From Porogramme epimiltina (lineage: Eukaryota; Basidiomycota; Agaricomycetes; Polyporales; Polyporaceae), in assembly GCA_900155495.1 (NCBI GenBank), contig FTLJ01000221.1:1-64000 (forward strand): a DNA stretch of 64,000 bases, given 5' to 3'. A model generated the notes under the pieces. That model saw only the letters and a program-made list of their open reading frames with translations. It was not told where the DNA came from and ran no database searches. This document shows positions 10,593 through 23,487 of the stretch, in pieces (the stretch's first letter is position 1; each line of letters starts with the position of its first letter). Position numbers and translations under genes: made by a program.

Positions 10593-13500
10593 ATGGACAT
10601 GTGGAAGGAAATTTCGAGGACGGTACATGGCCTCTTGTCGCTCGAACGGGCGATATCTGGGACACGGTCATTGTCCCGATCGTCTCCACCTCCACCACCT
10701 CCTCCTCCTATTCCGCATCCTCACCTTCCTCCTACTCTGCCCGTCACTCAAGACCATACCGCCCAGCCTAATGCAACGAGAACTCAGGCCCCCTCGGCCC
10801 GAGATGCCATCAAAGTACCCGGTGACCGTCCCCACACACCATCGCCAAACGTGCTCGACGCAGCTCGCGACCAGGAGGCACCGGTGCCAGGAACATCTTC
10901 TGCTTCTACCCCAAACGCCGACACCGCGCCTCCCACCCAGCCGCCACAGACATCCCAGCTTCCGAAAGCGCCGAGTACGTCTGCTGCACTCGAGAACCCA
11001 GAGATTGCGGAGCCCACCGTGGAGCCCGCAGAGGTCGCCGCGGCAGGTGGTCGCACCTCGTCGAATGCCATAAAGACGGCTCTGGGAAGCCTGTTGAGCG
11101 TACTCAAGGTGGCGGAGAAGGCGTCGGCCCCGCTGCCACCCCTCCAGGCTGCTTTGGGAGCGGTCGCTGCCTCAATTGAGATATATAGTGTGAGCCCCAG
11201 TTTCTCATCGTGCCAACGACGGTCCACTTATAGCATTCTCCCCTAGCAATTTCAATCCAACACGGACACCATCCGGACGTTCAAGCAGCGCGTTGACCCA
11301 CTGGTGGAGATGATTCAGAAACTTGTGAGATCCCCAAGCAACTCGCCGGAGCTTCTACAGAGGCTTCATCGCTTCGAAAAGTACGTTCCTTAGTTTCAGC
11401 AATAGTCTCCTCGCTGATAGATTGTCTTGCTCTTGAAGAGAAGTACGGGATGTTGCTGCTAGGGTAGAAAGACTGAGCGCAAGTGGGTGGGTGAAGAAGT
11501 TGAATCAAGTAATACAGGCGGAAGGTGTTTCTGAGCAGCTAGACGGGGAGATTAAAAATTTATCTTCGCTTGTAGAAGGTCTCAAGGTACGTCTCAAGGC
11601 GTATTCTGGAGTTAGTTGCATTGGTCTGATGTTTGACCCTGTCGCCAGACTGAAGGAGCTCTCGCTACCTGGATCGCTGTCGAAGTCAGTTCTTTTTTGC
11701 GATGGTTTCCCGAATAGATCAAATGATGGCTCTCTGGTTTCAATTAGAGGATAGATGCAAAACTAGATCTACAAATACATTATAAAGGCATGTCTCCCAC
11801 CGGTTTCCTCCAACAGCTTCTGATGATGCGTCCCAGAACTCGAGATATTGGGGAACCTCAACCACGTTAGTGACGCTCGGTACAATGACAGCCAGAGCAG
11901 TAGGGTCGAGTGCACCCCGTCCACGAGGAAGGAGGTCCTTTCAGCAATACGGCTCTGGATTGCCCCTGAACTGAAACGAGCCGACGGTACTATATCGCCA
12001 ATATCCCACATCCCGGAAGACGTGCGTATTCTGTTGATTAGCGGCCAGGCCGGTTCAGGGAAATCCACCATCGCCAACACTATCGCATCGTGGTGCGATC
12101 GCACACGTCGCCTCGGGGCGAGTTTCTTCTGCGCCCGCGCTGGAAGCCGCAGTGACATACATCGAATCTTCCCTACCATCGCCCACCAGCTTGCTGTATC
12201 CAATTTGACGTTCGCTAAGGAAGTCATCAAAGCACTCTCCGCGAATCCGGACATCCATCGCTCCAAGCTATCCTATCAGCTTGAGAAGCTCATCGTCGAA
12301 CCACTTGCAGCAATCAAAGCTGCCCCTCTCCCCTCCCAAGTAGTGATCATTGATGCGCTCGACGAATGCTGCGACACGGCGGTGGTTTCTGTCATTCTCA
12401 TGGCACTTTCGGAGTTCGTCGATGGCCTTCGTTCATTAAAGTTTGTCATCACTAGTCGGCCCGAAGCTCGCATCGTCCAAGGATTCCGCGGGTACGACCT
12501 ACTCCGTCAGAACACTCATCACTTTCCCCTCAATGAGATTCCTCGGGATATTATGCTGGACGATGTTGCTATCTACATCGATGAAGAGTTAGTGAAGATC
12601 AGGAACATGTACGGCAAGAAAAACGACTGGCCGAGTCTGAAGAAGCGCAATCAACTCAAGACCCTCACCTCTGGTGTATTCATTGTCATTGCGACCGCGC
12701 TCAAGTTCATTATGGATCCCGATGCAAGCGACCCCGATGGTCAACTTGACATTGTGCTCTCTATATCCAAATCCGACGAGGATTCACCTACGGCCCCGCT
12801 AGATGAGCTCTATCTTGGCGTCCTAGATGCTGCAATCTCCACCAAGACAAAAAAAGCGAAGATGGTAAAGGTGCAATCTGTCGTCAGCGCCGTGGTTCTC
12901 CTGCGCGACCAGGTGTCAACAGGTACACTTGATTTTCTTCTCGGACTACCAGAGGGAACATCCAACACCACCCTCGAGATGCTCAGCTCTGTCATCGCCC
13001 TACCAAACTCAAATACAGGTGTCATCCAGATCATTCACCCTTCCTTCCACGACTTTCTCGTCAATTCATCCAGGTGCACTCGCACAGATCTCCTTGTCCA
13101 ACCCAGGGGCCAGCACCTTGTCCTCGCAAAACGCTGCCTCAAGATAATGATGACCGTTCTGGGATGTGACACCTCTAACATCTCCGAATCGACTCGTGCA
13201 GGCTCCAATATACACGAGTTTGCGCGCGATCATCCTCTTCATGTTCAGTATGCTCTCCGCCACTGGTCACACCATCTCCTGGAGGCAGAGATGGACCGAG
13301 AGACTGCTACGCTCGTCGAAACATTCTCGCAGAAGCACCTACTTCATTGGCTGGAGACTCTCATCCTCATGGGTAAGGCGGAGATCATTGTGGACGTTTT
13401 AAAAAAAGCTCGTAGAGCCCTGAATGTACGTTGAGTTGTGCTCGATACTCCTATGCTGAGGCAGGCTCTTATTTATCCCTCTGTTAATACAGTTTCCTTC

Positions 13501-15856
13501 AATGCCTTCATTGAAAGACACTGTCGACATGCTGCATGACGGAGAGCGGATGGTGCAGTTGTGGTATCCTACAATCAGCACTTCCACGTCGACGATTTAC
13601 ACCGCCGCACTCCCGTTGTGCCCCATATCGACACGTATGAGAACTATTTATGCTCAAGAATTGCACGGCCCGATCTCGATCCTGGGAGGGCTGCCCGATT
13701 GTTGGAGCGTCAGCGTCAGCACTATGCAGGGCTACCGCGGCAACGTCCGGTGTGCGGCTTATTCTCCTGACGGCGCACAAATTGCCACCGTCTCCGACGA
13801 CCGCAAGATCCGGCTGTGGGACGCTCGCACAGGCTTCCAGGTGCTTGACCTCCCCGAGAAACGTTCTGTCTTATGCGTAGGCTTCTCTCCGGACGGCAAG
13901 GAAATTCTTCTTGGGTCAAATGGTGGAATGGTCTATCTATGGAGTGTCGGGGAACCCCGCTGCGTTGCATCACATAAGGCTCATTCGGACTCTGTTCTGT
14001 CCGTGGCGTACTCCTTCCAGGGCAGTTATTTTGCCTCAGGTTCCAAAGATAACACGGTCAAATTGTGGAACTTAAACTCCGAAAAGTTCGAACCAGAAAT
14101 AACCCTTAACAGCCATTCTAATTCAGTCAATTCTGTAGCATTCTCGCACAACGGGTCCTTCTTGCTCTCCGGAAGCGACGACAACACGTGCAGAATCTGG
14201 TCCCTTCCGGACACCTCCCACATTCGCACCCTCGAACACAACTTTTCGGTCAAGGCTGTCGCGGTTTCTTCCGACAACAAAATGATCACATGCGGAGGCG
14301 GCAAGGCGGTCGTTCTGTGGGCCGTGGACGCTTCCTCGGGTTCCGATCCCCTCAGACGGCTGGAGATGCCTGGCGACGTTCGCGCACTCGACTTCTCCCC
14401 TCACAGCTCCGCCCTCGCCGTCGGATGTGACATCGAAGACAGGTCCTCAATTAGCCTTTGGGACCTCACCACCAGCGAGCCCCTCGGAGAATCCGAGCAT
14501 ATTCCAGGGGAACTCATCTTCCACCTGCGATTTTCCCCCGACGGCGCAAACCTCGTCTCCTCCCACTCCAGAACGGCGCGCACCTGGGACATGGCCGTGA
14601 TGCAGGCGAGCCGCCCCAGGGTCTCGGGCGACGCGGCGGCCATGGGCGACGGGGTGCAGAGAGCGGTGTGCGCGGTCGCGTTCTCGCCACACAACAACGA
14701 CGTGCTCGCTGCGGCGCTGGAGGACGGGACGGTGCAGGTGTGGGACGTGTCGACATCGAAGATCGTCGACACCTTGGAGCCTCCGGACACCACTTCTCTC
14801 ACTCCCGAGATCGTCGCGTTGGCATGGTCGTTCGATGGGTCTCGGCTCGCGCTTTCAGGCCGGAAGAATCACTCCATCGTCCTCTACGATCGGAAACACA
14901 ACAACTCCGCGTCGGTGCTTCGTGGACACGAGAATGTGGTGGTGGAGACGGTGTTCGCGCCGTATTCTATGCGGCTCATCTCGGGCTCGCTGGATGGAAC
15001 GGTCCGGGGTTGGGACGCGAAGACAAGGTGTAGCATTGAGGTCTACCGTGGGAAATGCGAGATCTGGGCTCTGGCGACCTCCTCGAGGGAAGACCGCATC
15101 CTCTTCTCATCCTTGGATGATAGTCCTGTTTCGGGGTCAAGGCCGCACCCGAAAGTGCACACAAGTCTCCATCCTTTTTCTCAGGGGGATAGAAATTTTT
15201 CCCTGAGTAGAGGATATCCCACTATACGTCTCCGCGACCTCACATCGTGCAGCCTCCTGTGGGAAATCAACCATACCCATGCGATCAGCTCCATCGCATT
15301 TTCCAGCGACGATATGCGCATAGTAGGCGCACATAGTGGCGGCATGACGTCGCTATGGGACATCTCTGTCCAATGTCCTCCCTTCTCGACCTCCCGACCT
15401 GCTTCTGCCCAAGACTCCATTAAAAACACGATCACCCCTCGCCTTCTATGCAATTTCAATGCTCGCGCGGAGGGTTCTCGCAGTCTAGTGAACCATATTG
15501 CGTTCTCCGCCGATGGCTGCGCGGTCGTTTCCTATGACGAGTATACCCCAATCCCGTCATTCGACTCGCCCCCCACGCAGGACCAAGGCACCTCTCAGAC
15601 TATGCCTCATCAGAGTGGCGAAAACACTTCGTTGAAGTTACCGAGCTACTGCCAGTGGGTGGAGTCAGATGGGTGGATTTGGCGTGCAGGGTCTGATGGG
15701 AAGCGTAGCCGCATTCGGTGGCTTCCCGCTATATACAGGTTCACTCCGGGCGCGGTCTGTGAAGTACGCGGAGGATGGAACATTTGTGGTGACCGGGTAG
15801 CGCTTGCGACGAATGACGGGCGGTTGGTTGTTGTTGACGCGTCGGACCATCAGTAA
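10593..15856 (+). CDS. NACHT-WD40 NLR-type (STAND) protein 1
   Basis: Fungal NLR of the NACHT-WD40 class, a family that includes the heterokaryon-incompatibility protein HET-E and is thought to act in non-self recognition. Likely exons: 10593-11187/9, 11247-11380, 11439 to a GT donor near 11588, two small exons (about 11650-11688 and 11751-11788), 11837-13425 and 13493-15856, giving roughly 1,650 residues. The N-terminus starts MDMWKEISRTVHGL, then a Pro/Ser/Thr-rich linker, then a helical module with PPLQAALGAVAAS. NACHT: Walker A GQAGSGKST (about 12040) and Walker B VVIIDALDEC (about 12345) are canonical. The last exon encodes a long run of WD40 repeats from about 13720, with SGSDDNTCRIW as the clearest. 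The frame stays open in all exons. Its tandem paralogue starts about 2 kb downstream in the same orientation. The recognised ligand and the N-terminal effector activity are unknown. Confidence 0.85.
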
Positions 15857-17639
15857 TGTATTCCTCCCCGTGCCATCTTTGTATTACATATATTCCGTAC
15901 TGTCAGTAAATATCCGTCGCTTCTCTTCTCTGCTCCATGTGGCCCGCCGGGGCCGTTCGGCCCGTTCAGCAGCGAGCTTGTCATCCGAGAGGGAAGGGGA
16001 AGACGAGGAGGACGAGGCGAACGCAAGTCCATAGACGCCGGAACTCTCCCGGGCGCTTGCTGTGCTAGCCCTGCCACGTCCATACTCTCGTCTACGTCCC
16101 TCCTGGTCATGGTCCCCGCCGCCTCCACTATCTCCCCGCGCCGTCCTTGCCCTCCTTCCTGTGGTCTCCCCTCATTACTAGTATCTGTCCTCTACCCAGA
16201 AAACATGTTGGAACATTAGATTACGTAACGCTAAAAGTCGAGTCACGTCGCGCTGTAACTCACCGGCATTTTCCGTTTAAAATTTTTGTTGTGGTATATA
16301 AGGCGCTTACGTACGATTTGCTTACCTTACGCGTTTGCCTTTGGCTCCCACTGTCACTACCTCGCCCCGCTTCCCAGCCTTCGGCCAGGTCAACCGCGGC
16401 CCCTTTCCCCACCTTCTCGCGTACCTCCCCCGCTAGGCAATCGAATCACGTTCCCCACGCCCGTCCCCCGTCCGCTCCGCGGGCCGCCGTCCGCCCGCCG
16501 CGCGCTCAAGAAATTCTTCAATACAGTCCGCTAGCCATTCAATACCCTTGTCCCAGATCTCAACTTGTAGCCCGGCATACGTAGTCCAGGTCTGCCCGGA
16601 GGGCCTTGCTATACCTTAGCCTACATGTGATCATGACGTTACGGTGACATCTACGGTCATAGGCTGCGACCCACCCGGCTTTGGCATTGCACGAACCGCC
16701 CGCTTCCTCACGCGCCGTCGCAAGGGATATCCTCCGCTTCGCACTTATCACCGGCCCTCCCGGTATCCCTCTCTAAGTATTGCTTCCCTTCGGACCATCT
16801 GGCCCCATGACAGCGAAGCGCTCCTGGCCCGGAGATGGGTCAGCCCATCCAGCACGTCTCCACCGCTCGCTTCAATGCATATGGCAATCTGGATGCGTCT
16901 TCTCCGGACGTCTGGCCAACTGTCCAGTCGTCTCCAGGTCCACCTCAAGCTCGTGCGAAGAGGGCACCCAACGCTTCCAGCCAAAAGCCGTTAGCCGAAG
17001 CCAGTACCGCCCTCTAATCTCCGCTGCTGCTTCTTTTCATCAACCTTCGGTGTCTCGCCAGCTGCCATATGTCTGTCTCAGCGGGCGATTCATCGACCTC
17101 TGCAGACACAGCTCCCTTTGACAGCGCTTCCTTCTGAACAAGGCACATGCGAATGTTACATTCAACGATCAATCTTACAACCCGCTCCTGCATACACCTA
17201 TGGATTCATCGACATCCCATCACCCCAAGTTCAATGGCTGGCCTATCATTTGAGTGGATCTGCAAGTGGGTCGCCTCCAAGCTCCGAGAACTCACAGGAG
17301 GCGTTGTACGTTAGGGTCATGGGACAGGCGGAGCATGGAAATTCGCTATATGAGAAGCAGAAAGTAGCGAGCGAGGCTATGTTCTGTTGTCAGCGCGTGC
17401 GCTCGGCAGCTGCGAAACCCGCGTTTCCTCTCTGACCTCTACCAAGGAATTAGATGCATTATCACACTCAATGGTGTCGAAAATCTTATTGCTAGAGTAG
17501 CAGAATATACTCCCCAGCTGAGACACATTCTGGCCCACTGTCGACATGCCGGCAAGTGTAGAAGCAAGACCTTCAACCTGACACGAGTGTGGAGATTGCG
17601 ATCTCAGCCCCTTCTCCCCCAAGACATCCGCCCCCCCTA
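15857..17639. other. Intergenic between the two NLR genes, with possible small relic gene
   Basis: The first bases after the NLR 1 stop match those after the NLR 2 stop (GTATTCCTCCCCGTGC), a conserved 3' leader. A TATA-like TATATAAG lies at about 16295. Downstream, 16650-17440 shows weak similarity to 6600-7420 and contains short coding-like stretches, for example the frame 16835-17017 and one near 17150-17240 reading NVTFNDQSYNPLLHTP, but no known domain. It may be a small multi-exon gene or a relic; I cannot build a model. Confidence 0.35.
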
Positions 17640-17914
17640 CTTTCACCATCCCGCGAGATCGAAGTCTCAATCTTCATAGCGCTTGTGCGTAGCTTCTTTG
17701 ACACGCATACCGCCTGTACGTGTCCCGTGGCCGCCCAGCACGACATCGCGTGTAATAGGCCACCACGCCCCTCGGCACTATTATTAGCAAACCTTATACT
17801 CCGTTTAAGATTCCCAGCTACCTTGCCCCTGCGACATCCGTCCTCTCTTCCTCCCCTCTGCGTCTCTCTTTCCTCCGTTCACCCAGCTCAACCTATTCCA
17901 GTCTGGTACAAGGC
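17640..17914 (+). promoter_or_regulatory. Conserved 5' region of NLR 2
   Basis: Holds the block shared with the first NLR and with the orphan copy: TTCATAGCGCTT, CTTCTTTGACACGCA, a CGACATCGCGTGTAATAGG segment and CCACCACGCCCCTCGG, ending about 125 bases before the start codon. Similarity to the other copies fades upstream of 17670. Confidence 0.5.
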
Positions 17915-20900
17915 ATGGAACTATGGAGGAAGCTCAGGAAGACGGTGCTTCGTCTTGGGTGTGCCTCTAGTCCCGATCTGCCACTACCCAGGGCTTCCGC
18001 TGTGCGGCCGTCGACCGACTCTGCGAAGACGGATATTCGTGTCGTCCCGCCGTCTGCAGCCGCTTCTCAAACGATCCCAGGACAGGGACCTGCGAACGTC
18101 ATAGCGTCGGGTGGACCCTCATTCCAACAGACCATTGGGACCCCCCCTCCGTTGCCCCCTATGGAACCTCTCCCGCCAGGCACCACCACAGAGCTTGACG
18201 CGGTCGCAGCGCAGGCCCCGTCACCAGCAATCGCCGAGCCCTCCACTTCGTCTCAAACACAGTCGTCGGTCACCTCCGGCGGAGAGAACGAGCTGCAGAT
18301 GCGAGCCATGGACGTGCCTCCTCCCCAGGAAACACCTCGCATCCCCTCCACCGCTGCGACACATCCTCCCGCCCCCGCCTCATCTCTGCCCGAATCGTCT
18401 AACACGGCCAAGACAGTAATGGGCGGCTTGAAACACGCACTCAACATCACAAAGGAGGTGTCTGGTGCGCTACCCCCTCTCCAAGCCGCCCTGGGCGCAG
18501 TCATCGCTTCTATGGAAGTGTACGAGGTAAGCGTCAAACTTTAAATGTTCAACAATAAGAGTCGGAAGTCGGTCTCATGACATTGCATCATGTATAGAAA
18601 TATAGTTCCAACGTCGAGACTATCCGTACTTTCGAGGAGCGCGTGCTCCCGCTTCAGGAAATGGTCAGAACCCTTCCATATTTCGATGAGTGCTCTCCAA
18701 CAATGCGGGCACGACTGGAGCGCTTCGAAACGTGCGTGACTTATGTGCGATGTCCTATCCATATTAACACCGGTTTTTTACTCCTCAGGGATGTAGTGCA
18801 AGTGGCCTCCGACGTGAGGGACCTCGGCTCTCTGGGTTCTCTCGCGCGAGCACAGAACGTCGCACTAGTGGATGACATTACTGAGAAACTGAAAGGCCAC
18901 ATCGAAAAATTGTCTTCACTGGTTGTCGGTCTTACGGTAATCTGTCAGCTCCAAAACGTGTCGCATGATACTGACCACCGACTGTATCTCATTAGACCGA
19001 CACAGTACTAACCACGAAGATCGTTGTCTCGGACATTCAAGTTACCACCAAAGATACACAAAGCACTGTTCATGCAACCAATGCTACCGTCAATGCCACG
19101 CACGAAGCTGTCAAAGTCTGTCGATTCACATGCCATCCATTGAAACACAGCTGCTGACACGTTATCTTAGAAACAGGCGGGGGGTGCACAGACACAAGAG
19201 TGGATGCTCAGCGAGGCTACCGCTGCAGGCAAGTGGCTGACCAAATTCTCGAATCCGACTTCGGATGCAAACTGATTGTTTTCCTCAGTGCTCCAGACAC
19301 TGCGGTACGTAAGTGAAGCCCGGTTCAACGATGCTGGGAGCGGTCGGGTTGAATGCGTCGCGTCTACAAGGAAGGAAGTGCTGACATCTATACGGTCCTG
19401 GATCCGAAAAAATGGTGGCAACCCAGAGGGTAACCTTGTGGAGCAAGTCTTGGACATCCAGGAGAAATGCTTCATTGTGTGGATCAACGGGCTCGCAGGG
19501 TCGGGAAAGTCCACTATCGCTCAGACTATTGCAGCATGGTGCGATCACGAGCGGACCCTTGGGGCGAGTTTCTTCTGCGCACGCACTGGGGACCGTAGCG
19601 ACGTCCAGCTCATTTTCCCAACCATCGCATATCAGCTTTCCTTACTCGACCCGATATATGCGGACGAACTCGCAAAGGCTCTCACTGCCAACCCTGACAT
19701 CCACAAGTCTCTACCGTCTACACAGGTTGAGAAGCTCATCGTCGGACCCCTGCGAACAGCGTCAAATGCAGAGTCCTTTTCACTCCGTGGGCATGTGGTC
19801 GTGATCGACGCACTTGACAAGTGCCGTGATGACGCCACAGTTTCCGTCATCCTAGTTGCACTCTCGAAGTTCGTCGAAGACCTTCAACCCCTCAAGTTTC
19901 TGATTACTAGCCGTCCCGAGACACGCATCGTCGAGGGTTTCCGATGGTACGACACTCTCCATCAGCATACGCATTCACTCTCTCTCAATGAGATCCCGCC
20001 CGAGATTGTGGATCGGGACATCGCTATCTACATCGAGGAGCGCCTGAAACTAATCAGGGAGGAATACTCTATATCGGAGTCTTGGCCCAGGGAAGAAGAG
20101 AAGGCACAGCTCACTCAACTCACCGGCCGACTGTTTGTTTTTATTTCAATTGCCCTCAACTTCATAGCCGACAGAAATAGGAGTAACCCACGAAGGCAGT
20201 TGGAAATCGTACTGCGGAGGCTGCGCTCGCATCGGGACTCTCCTCACGCCTACCTCGACGAATTGTATGTCGGTGTCGTCGAGGATGCTTTCCCTACAAA
20301 TGCAGACCCGGAGATGGTAGAAGAATTCAGATTTGTCATCGGCTCAGTAGTGCTCCTTTGCGACCAGCTGTCCCCCATGGCCCTCGACAATCTCCTCGGA
20401 TGCGAGTGTGGAACATCGAGGCGCAACTTGGAGATCCTACCATCTGTCATATACCTGCCCCAATCAGATCAGGATGGAGTCATACAGGTCCTCCACCCCT
20501 CATTCTCCGACTTCCTCGTCGACCCTACCAGATGCACCAAGCAAGGCCTGGTGGTTGATCCTCGTGAGCACCATAAAATCCTCGCACAACGTTGTTTCGG
20601 AATCATGGCGCACGCGCTTCTCCGGCGGAATGTTTGCCAAATCCCTGCCGATCAGGTTTCTTTCCTCAATAGGGACGTTTCCGATCTTGCCACTCGTGTC
20701 CAGACGCATCTCCCTTCTCATGTTCAGTATGCTATGCGCCGCTGGGCGGATCATCTCCACGACTCCACAATCGACTCGGAAACCCTGAACAACTTGGAGA
20801 CGTTCTGCTACAACCATTTGCTGCATTGGTTGGAAGGGCTCAGCTTGATTGGTGATGTCGATGTTGCCGCCAATATTATACAGGCGGCGCGACGCGCTCT

Positions 20901-23328
20901 TGCGGTATGTACCAGACTCTACTGTGGCAGCCGTAAACTTCGCCTTATTCATGTGTTTATATCACTTCCCCAGCGCAGCTCCCTCGCGGTGCCAATAGAT
21001 ATCGTCAGCTTGTTGGGCGACTGCCAGCATATCATCGGCTCGTGCTATGCTGCCATTAACGTCTCCGCCTCGGCGGTGTACACTTCAGCCCTGGCATTCT
21101 GCTCGCCAGGCTCAACTATACGCCGAGTGTATGACCGGAAAATCTACAACAAGATTCCCGTCCTCATCGGGCTACGGAACGTGCATGTCACCACCATGGA
21201 TGGCCATACCAGTGACGTCAACTGCGTCGCATATTCTCCTGACGGCGAACGGATCCTCACGGCATCTGACGACCAGACGATTCGGCTTTGGAACGCTCGC
21301 ACCGGCGCGGAGCTCCTCGTTCTCAGGCAAGATGATTGGGTTCCTCTGAGTGTGGCGTTCTCGCCTGATGGGAAAGACATATTCTTCGGGTCGAGGAGTG
21401 GGGTGCTCATCCTATTGGATGCCCGGACAGGCGTCTTTCTCTCCTCCCAGAAGAACCATTTGAACGCGGTCCGCTCGATAGCCTATTCGTATCAGGGGAA
21501 CTACGCCGCCTCAGCCTCCGACGACGAGACAATCAATTTGTGGAACATGGGGTCTGCAGAGATCCAGCTTACAGCCACCCTCGAAGGGCACTCTAGTTCA
21601 GTCAATTCTGTAGCATTCTCGCACGACGGATCCTTCTTACTCTCCGGAAGCGACGACAACACGTGCAGAATCTGGACCCTACCGGACACCTTCCACTTTC
21701 GCACCCTCCAACATGACTTCAAGGTCGAGGTCGTTGCTATTGCTCCAGATGGCAAAATCGTCGGATGCGGAGGCGGCGCAGCAGTCGTCCTGTGGGCCGT
21801 GGACGCCTCCTCGGGAAGTTCAGATCCCCTCAGGCGGCTGGACATGCCGGACGACGTTCGCGCACTCGACTTCTCCCCTCACGGCTCCTCCCTCGCCGTC
21901 GGGTGCATCATTGAAGCTGGATCCTCAATTCGTCTTTGGGACCCCACCACCGGCGAGCCCCTCGGAGAATCCGAGCATATTTTAGGGGAACTCATCTTCC
22001 ACCTGCGATTTTCCCCCGACGGCGCAAACCTCGTCTCCTCCCACTCCAGAACGGCGCGCACCTGGGACACGGACATGATGCAGGCCAGCAGCCTCGGGGT
22101 CCCAGGCCGCGCGGCAGCCACAAGCGATGGGGTGCAGAGTGCGGTGTGCGCGGTCGCGTTCTCGCCACACGACAACGACGTGCTCGCGGCGGCGCTTGAG
22201 GACGGGACGGTGCAGGTGTGGGACGTGTCTTCCTCCAAAGTCGTCGACATGATGGAATGTCCGGACACCACCTCTCTCCGTCCCGAGATTATCGCGTTGG
22301 CATGGTCGTCCGATGGGTCTCGCCTCGCGCTTTCAGGCCGGGAGGACCACTCCATCCTCATCTACGATCGGGAACATAGCAACTCCGTCTCCGTTCTTCT
22401 TGGACACGAGGACGTGGTAGTGCAGGTGGTGTTCGCGCAGGAGCCTTCTGGGCAGCTCATCTCGGGCTCGTTGGATGGAACGGTCCGGGACTGGGACACA
22501 AAGATGCGGGGCAACGAGGAGATCTATCGCGGGGAATGCGACATCTGGGCTCTCACGACCTCACTTGGGACAGGCCTCATCCTCTTCTCATCTTTGGATG
22601 ACAGCCCAGTTTTAGGATCAGAGTCACCCTTGAAGATCGGTACAAAGAGGTGGCATCCGTCTTCTCAACATAACACCTCACGTCGGGGTGAGGGATATCC
22701 CACTATCCGCATTTACGACCCTATATCGAACAACCTCCTGTGGGAAATCAACCATACCCATGCGATCATCTCATTCGCCTTCGACGACATGCGAATGATG
22801 GCAGGAACAGATGAGTTTGGCAGAGCATCTATATGGGACGTCTCTCCCCCTCCCCCCCTCTCTGCGAGCTCCCTACCAGCCTCTGCTCAAGAGTCCATTA
22901 GAAACAATATCGCCCCCCGCCTTCTATGCGAGTTCAGCGCCCACATTGAGGGCTCGGAGAGCTTGGTGAACCACATTGCGTTCTCCGCGGACCGTCGCGC
23001 GATCGTTACGTATAATGGGTACATCCCAATCCCATCTCTCGACTCGACATCAACCCAGGACGGCGACACCTCCCAGACCACACCTCATTCCGGAAATGTC
23101 CCCTCGGTGCGGTTTCCAAGCTACTATGTGGAGGCAGATGGATGGATTTGGCGTGCAGGGACCGACGGGGAGCGCCGTCGTGTTCTGTGGCTTCCCTATA
23201 TATACAGGTTCATTCCAGGTCAAGAGGGCTGGGAAGTACGTGGAGGATGGGACATTTGTGGTGACCGGATCGCACTTGCGACGAATGACGGGCAGTTGGC
23301 TGTTGTTGACGCCTCAGACAGTCGATGA
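17915..23328 (+). CDS. NACHT-WD40 NLR-type (STAND) protein 2
   Basis: Tandem paralogue of NLR 1 with the same layout. Exon 1 (17915-18526) starts MELWRKLRKTVLRLG and ends in a helical module with ALPPLQAALGAVIAS. Exons at 18598-18731 and 18789 to about 18935 and two small exons lead into the main exon from about 19289. Walker A is GLAGSGKST (about 19495). The Walker B stretch reads VVVIDALDKC, with Lys where the family and NLR 1 have Glu. An intron at 20905-20973 is 69 bases long, a multiple of three without a stop, so it could be read through; the paralogue has an intron at the same place. WD40 repeats run from about 21180 to the end. Several WD40 blocks are almost identical in DNA to NLR 1 while the NACHT parts are diverged. 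Function is inferred from the family as non-self or stress sensing. The Lys substitution may weaken ATP hydrolysis. Confidence 0.85.
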
Positions 23329-23487
23329 TGTATTCCTCCCCGTGCTATCGTTGTATTACCTCTATTCCGGACAGTCTTTCTGGCACCGGTCCCGGGCCTT
23401 CGGACAATTTCCAAGGGATTCGGCTATGCCTCTCCGCGGCGGCGCGCCATGCCGATGAACATTGGGGCTGACTTCAAGTCCGCGTTA

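Noticed and set aside
20905..20973. Reading NLR 2 as one uninterrupted exon across this stretch
   Set aside because: The stretch is open and a multiple of three, but it has a GTATGT donor and a CAG acceptor, and NLR 1 has an intron at the same point. An intron is more likely, though retention is possible.
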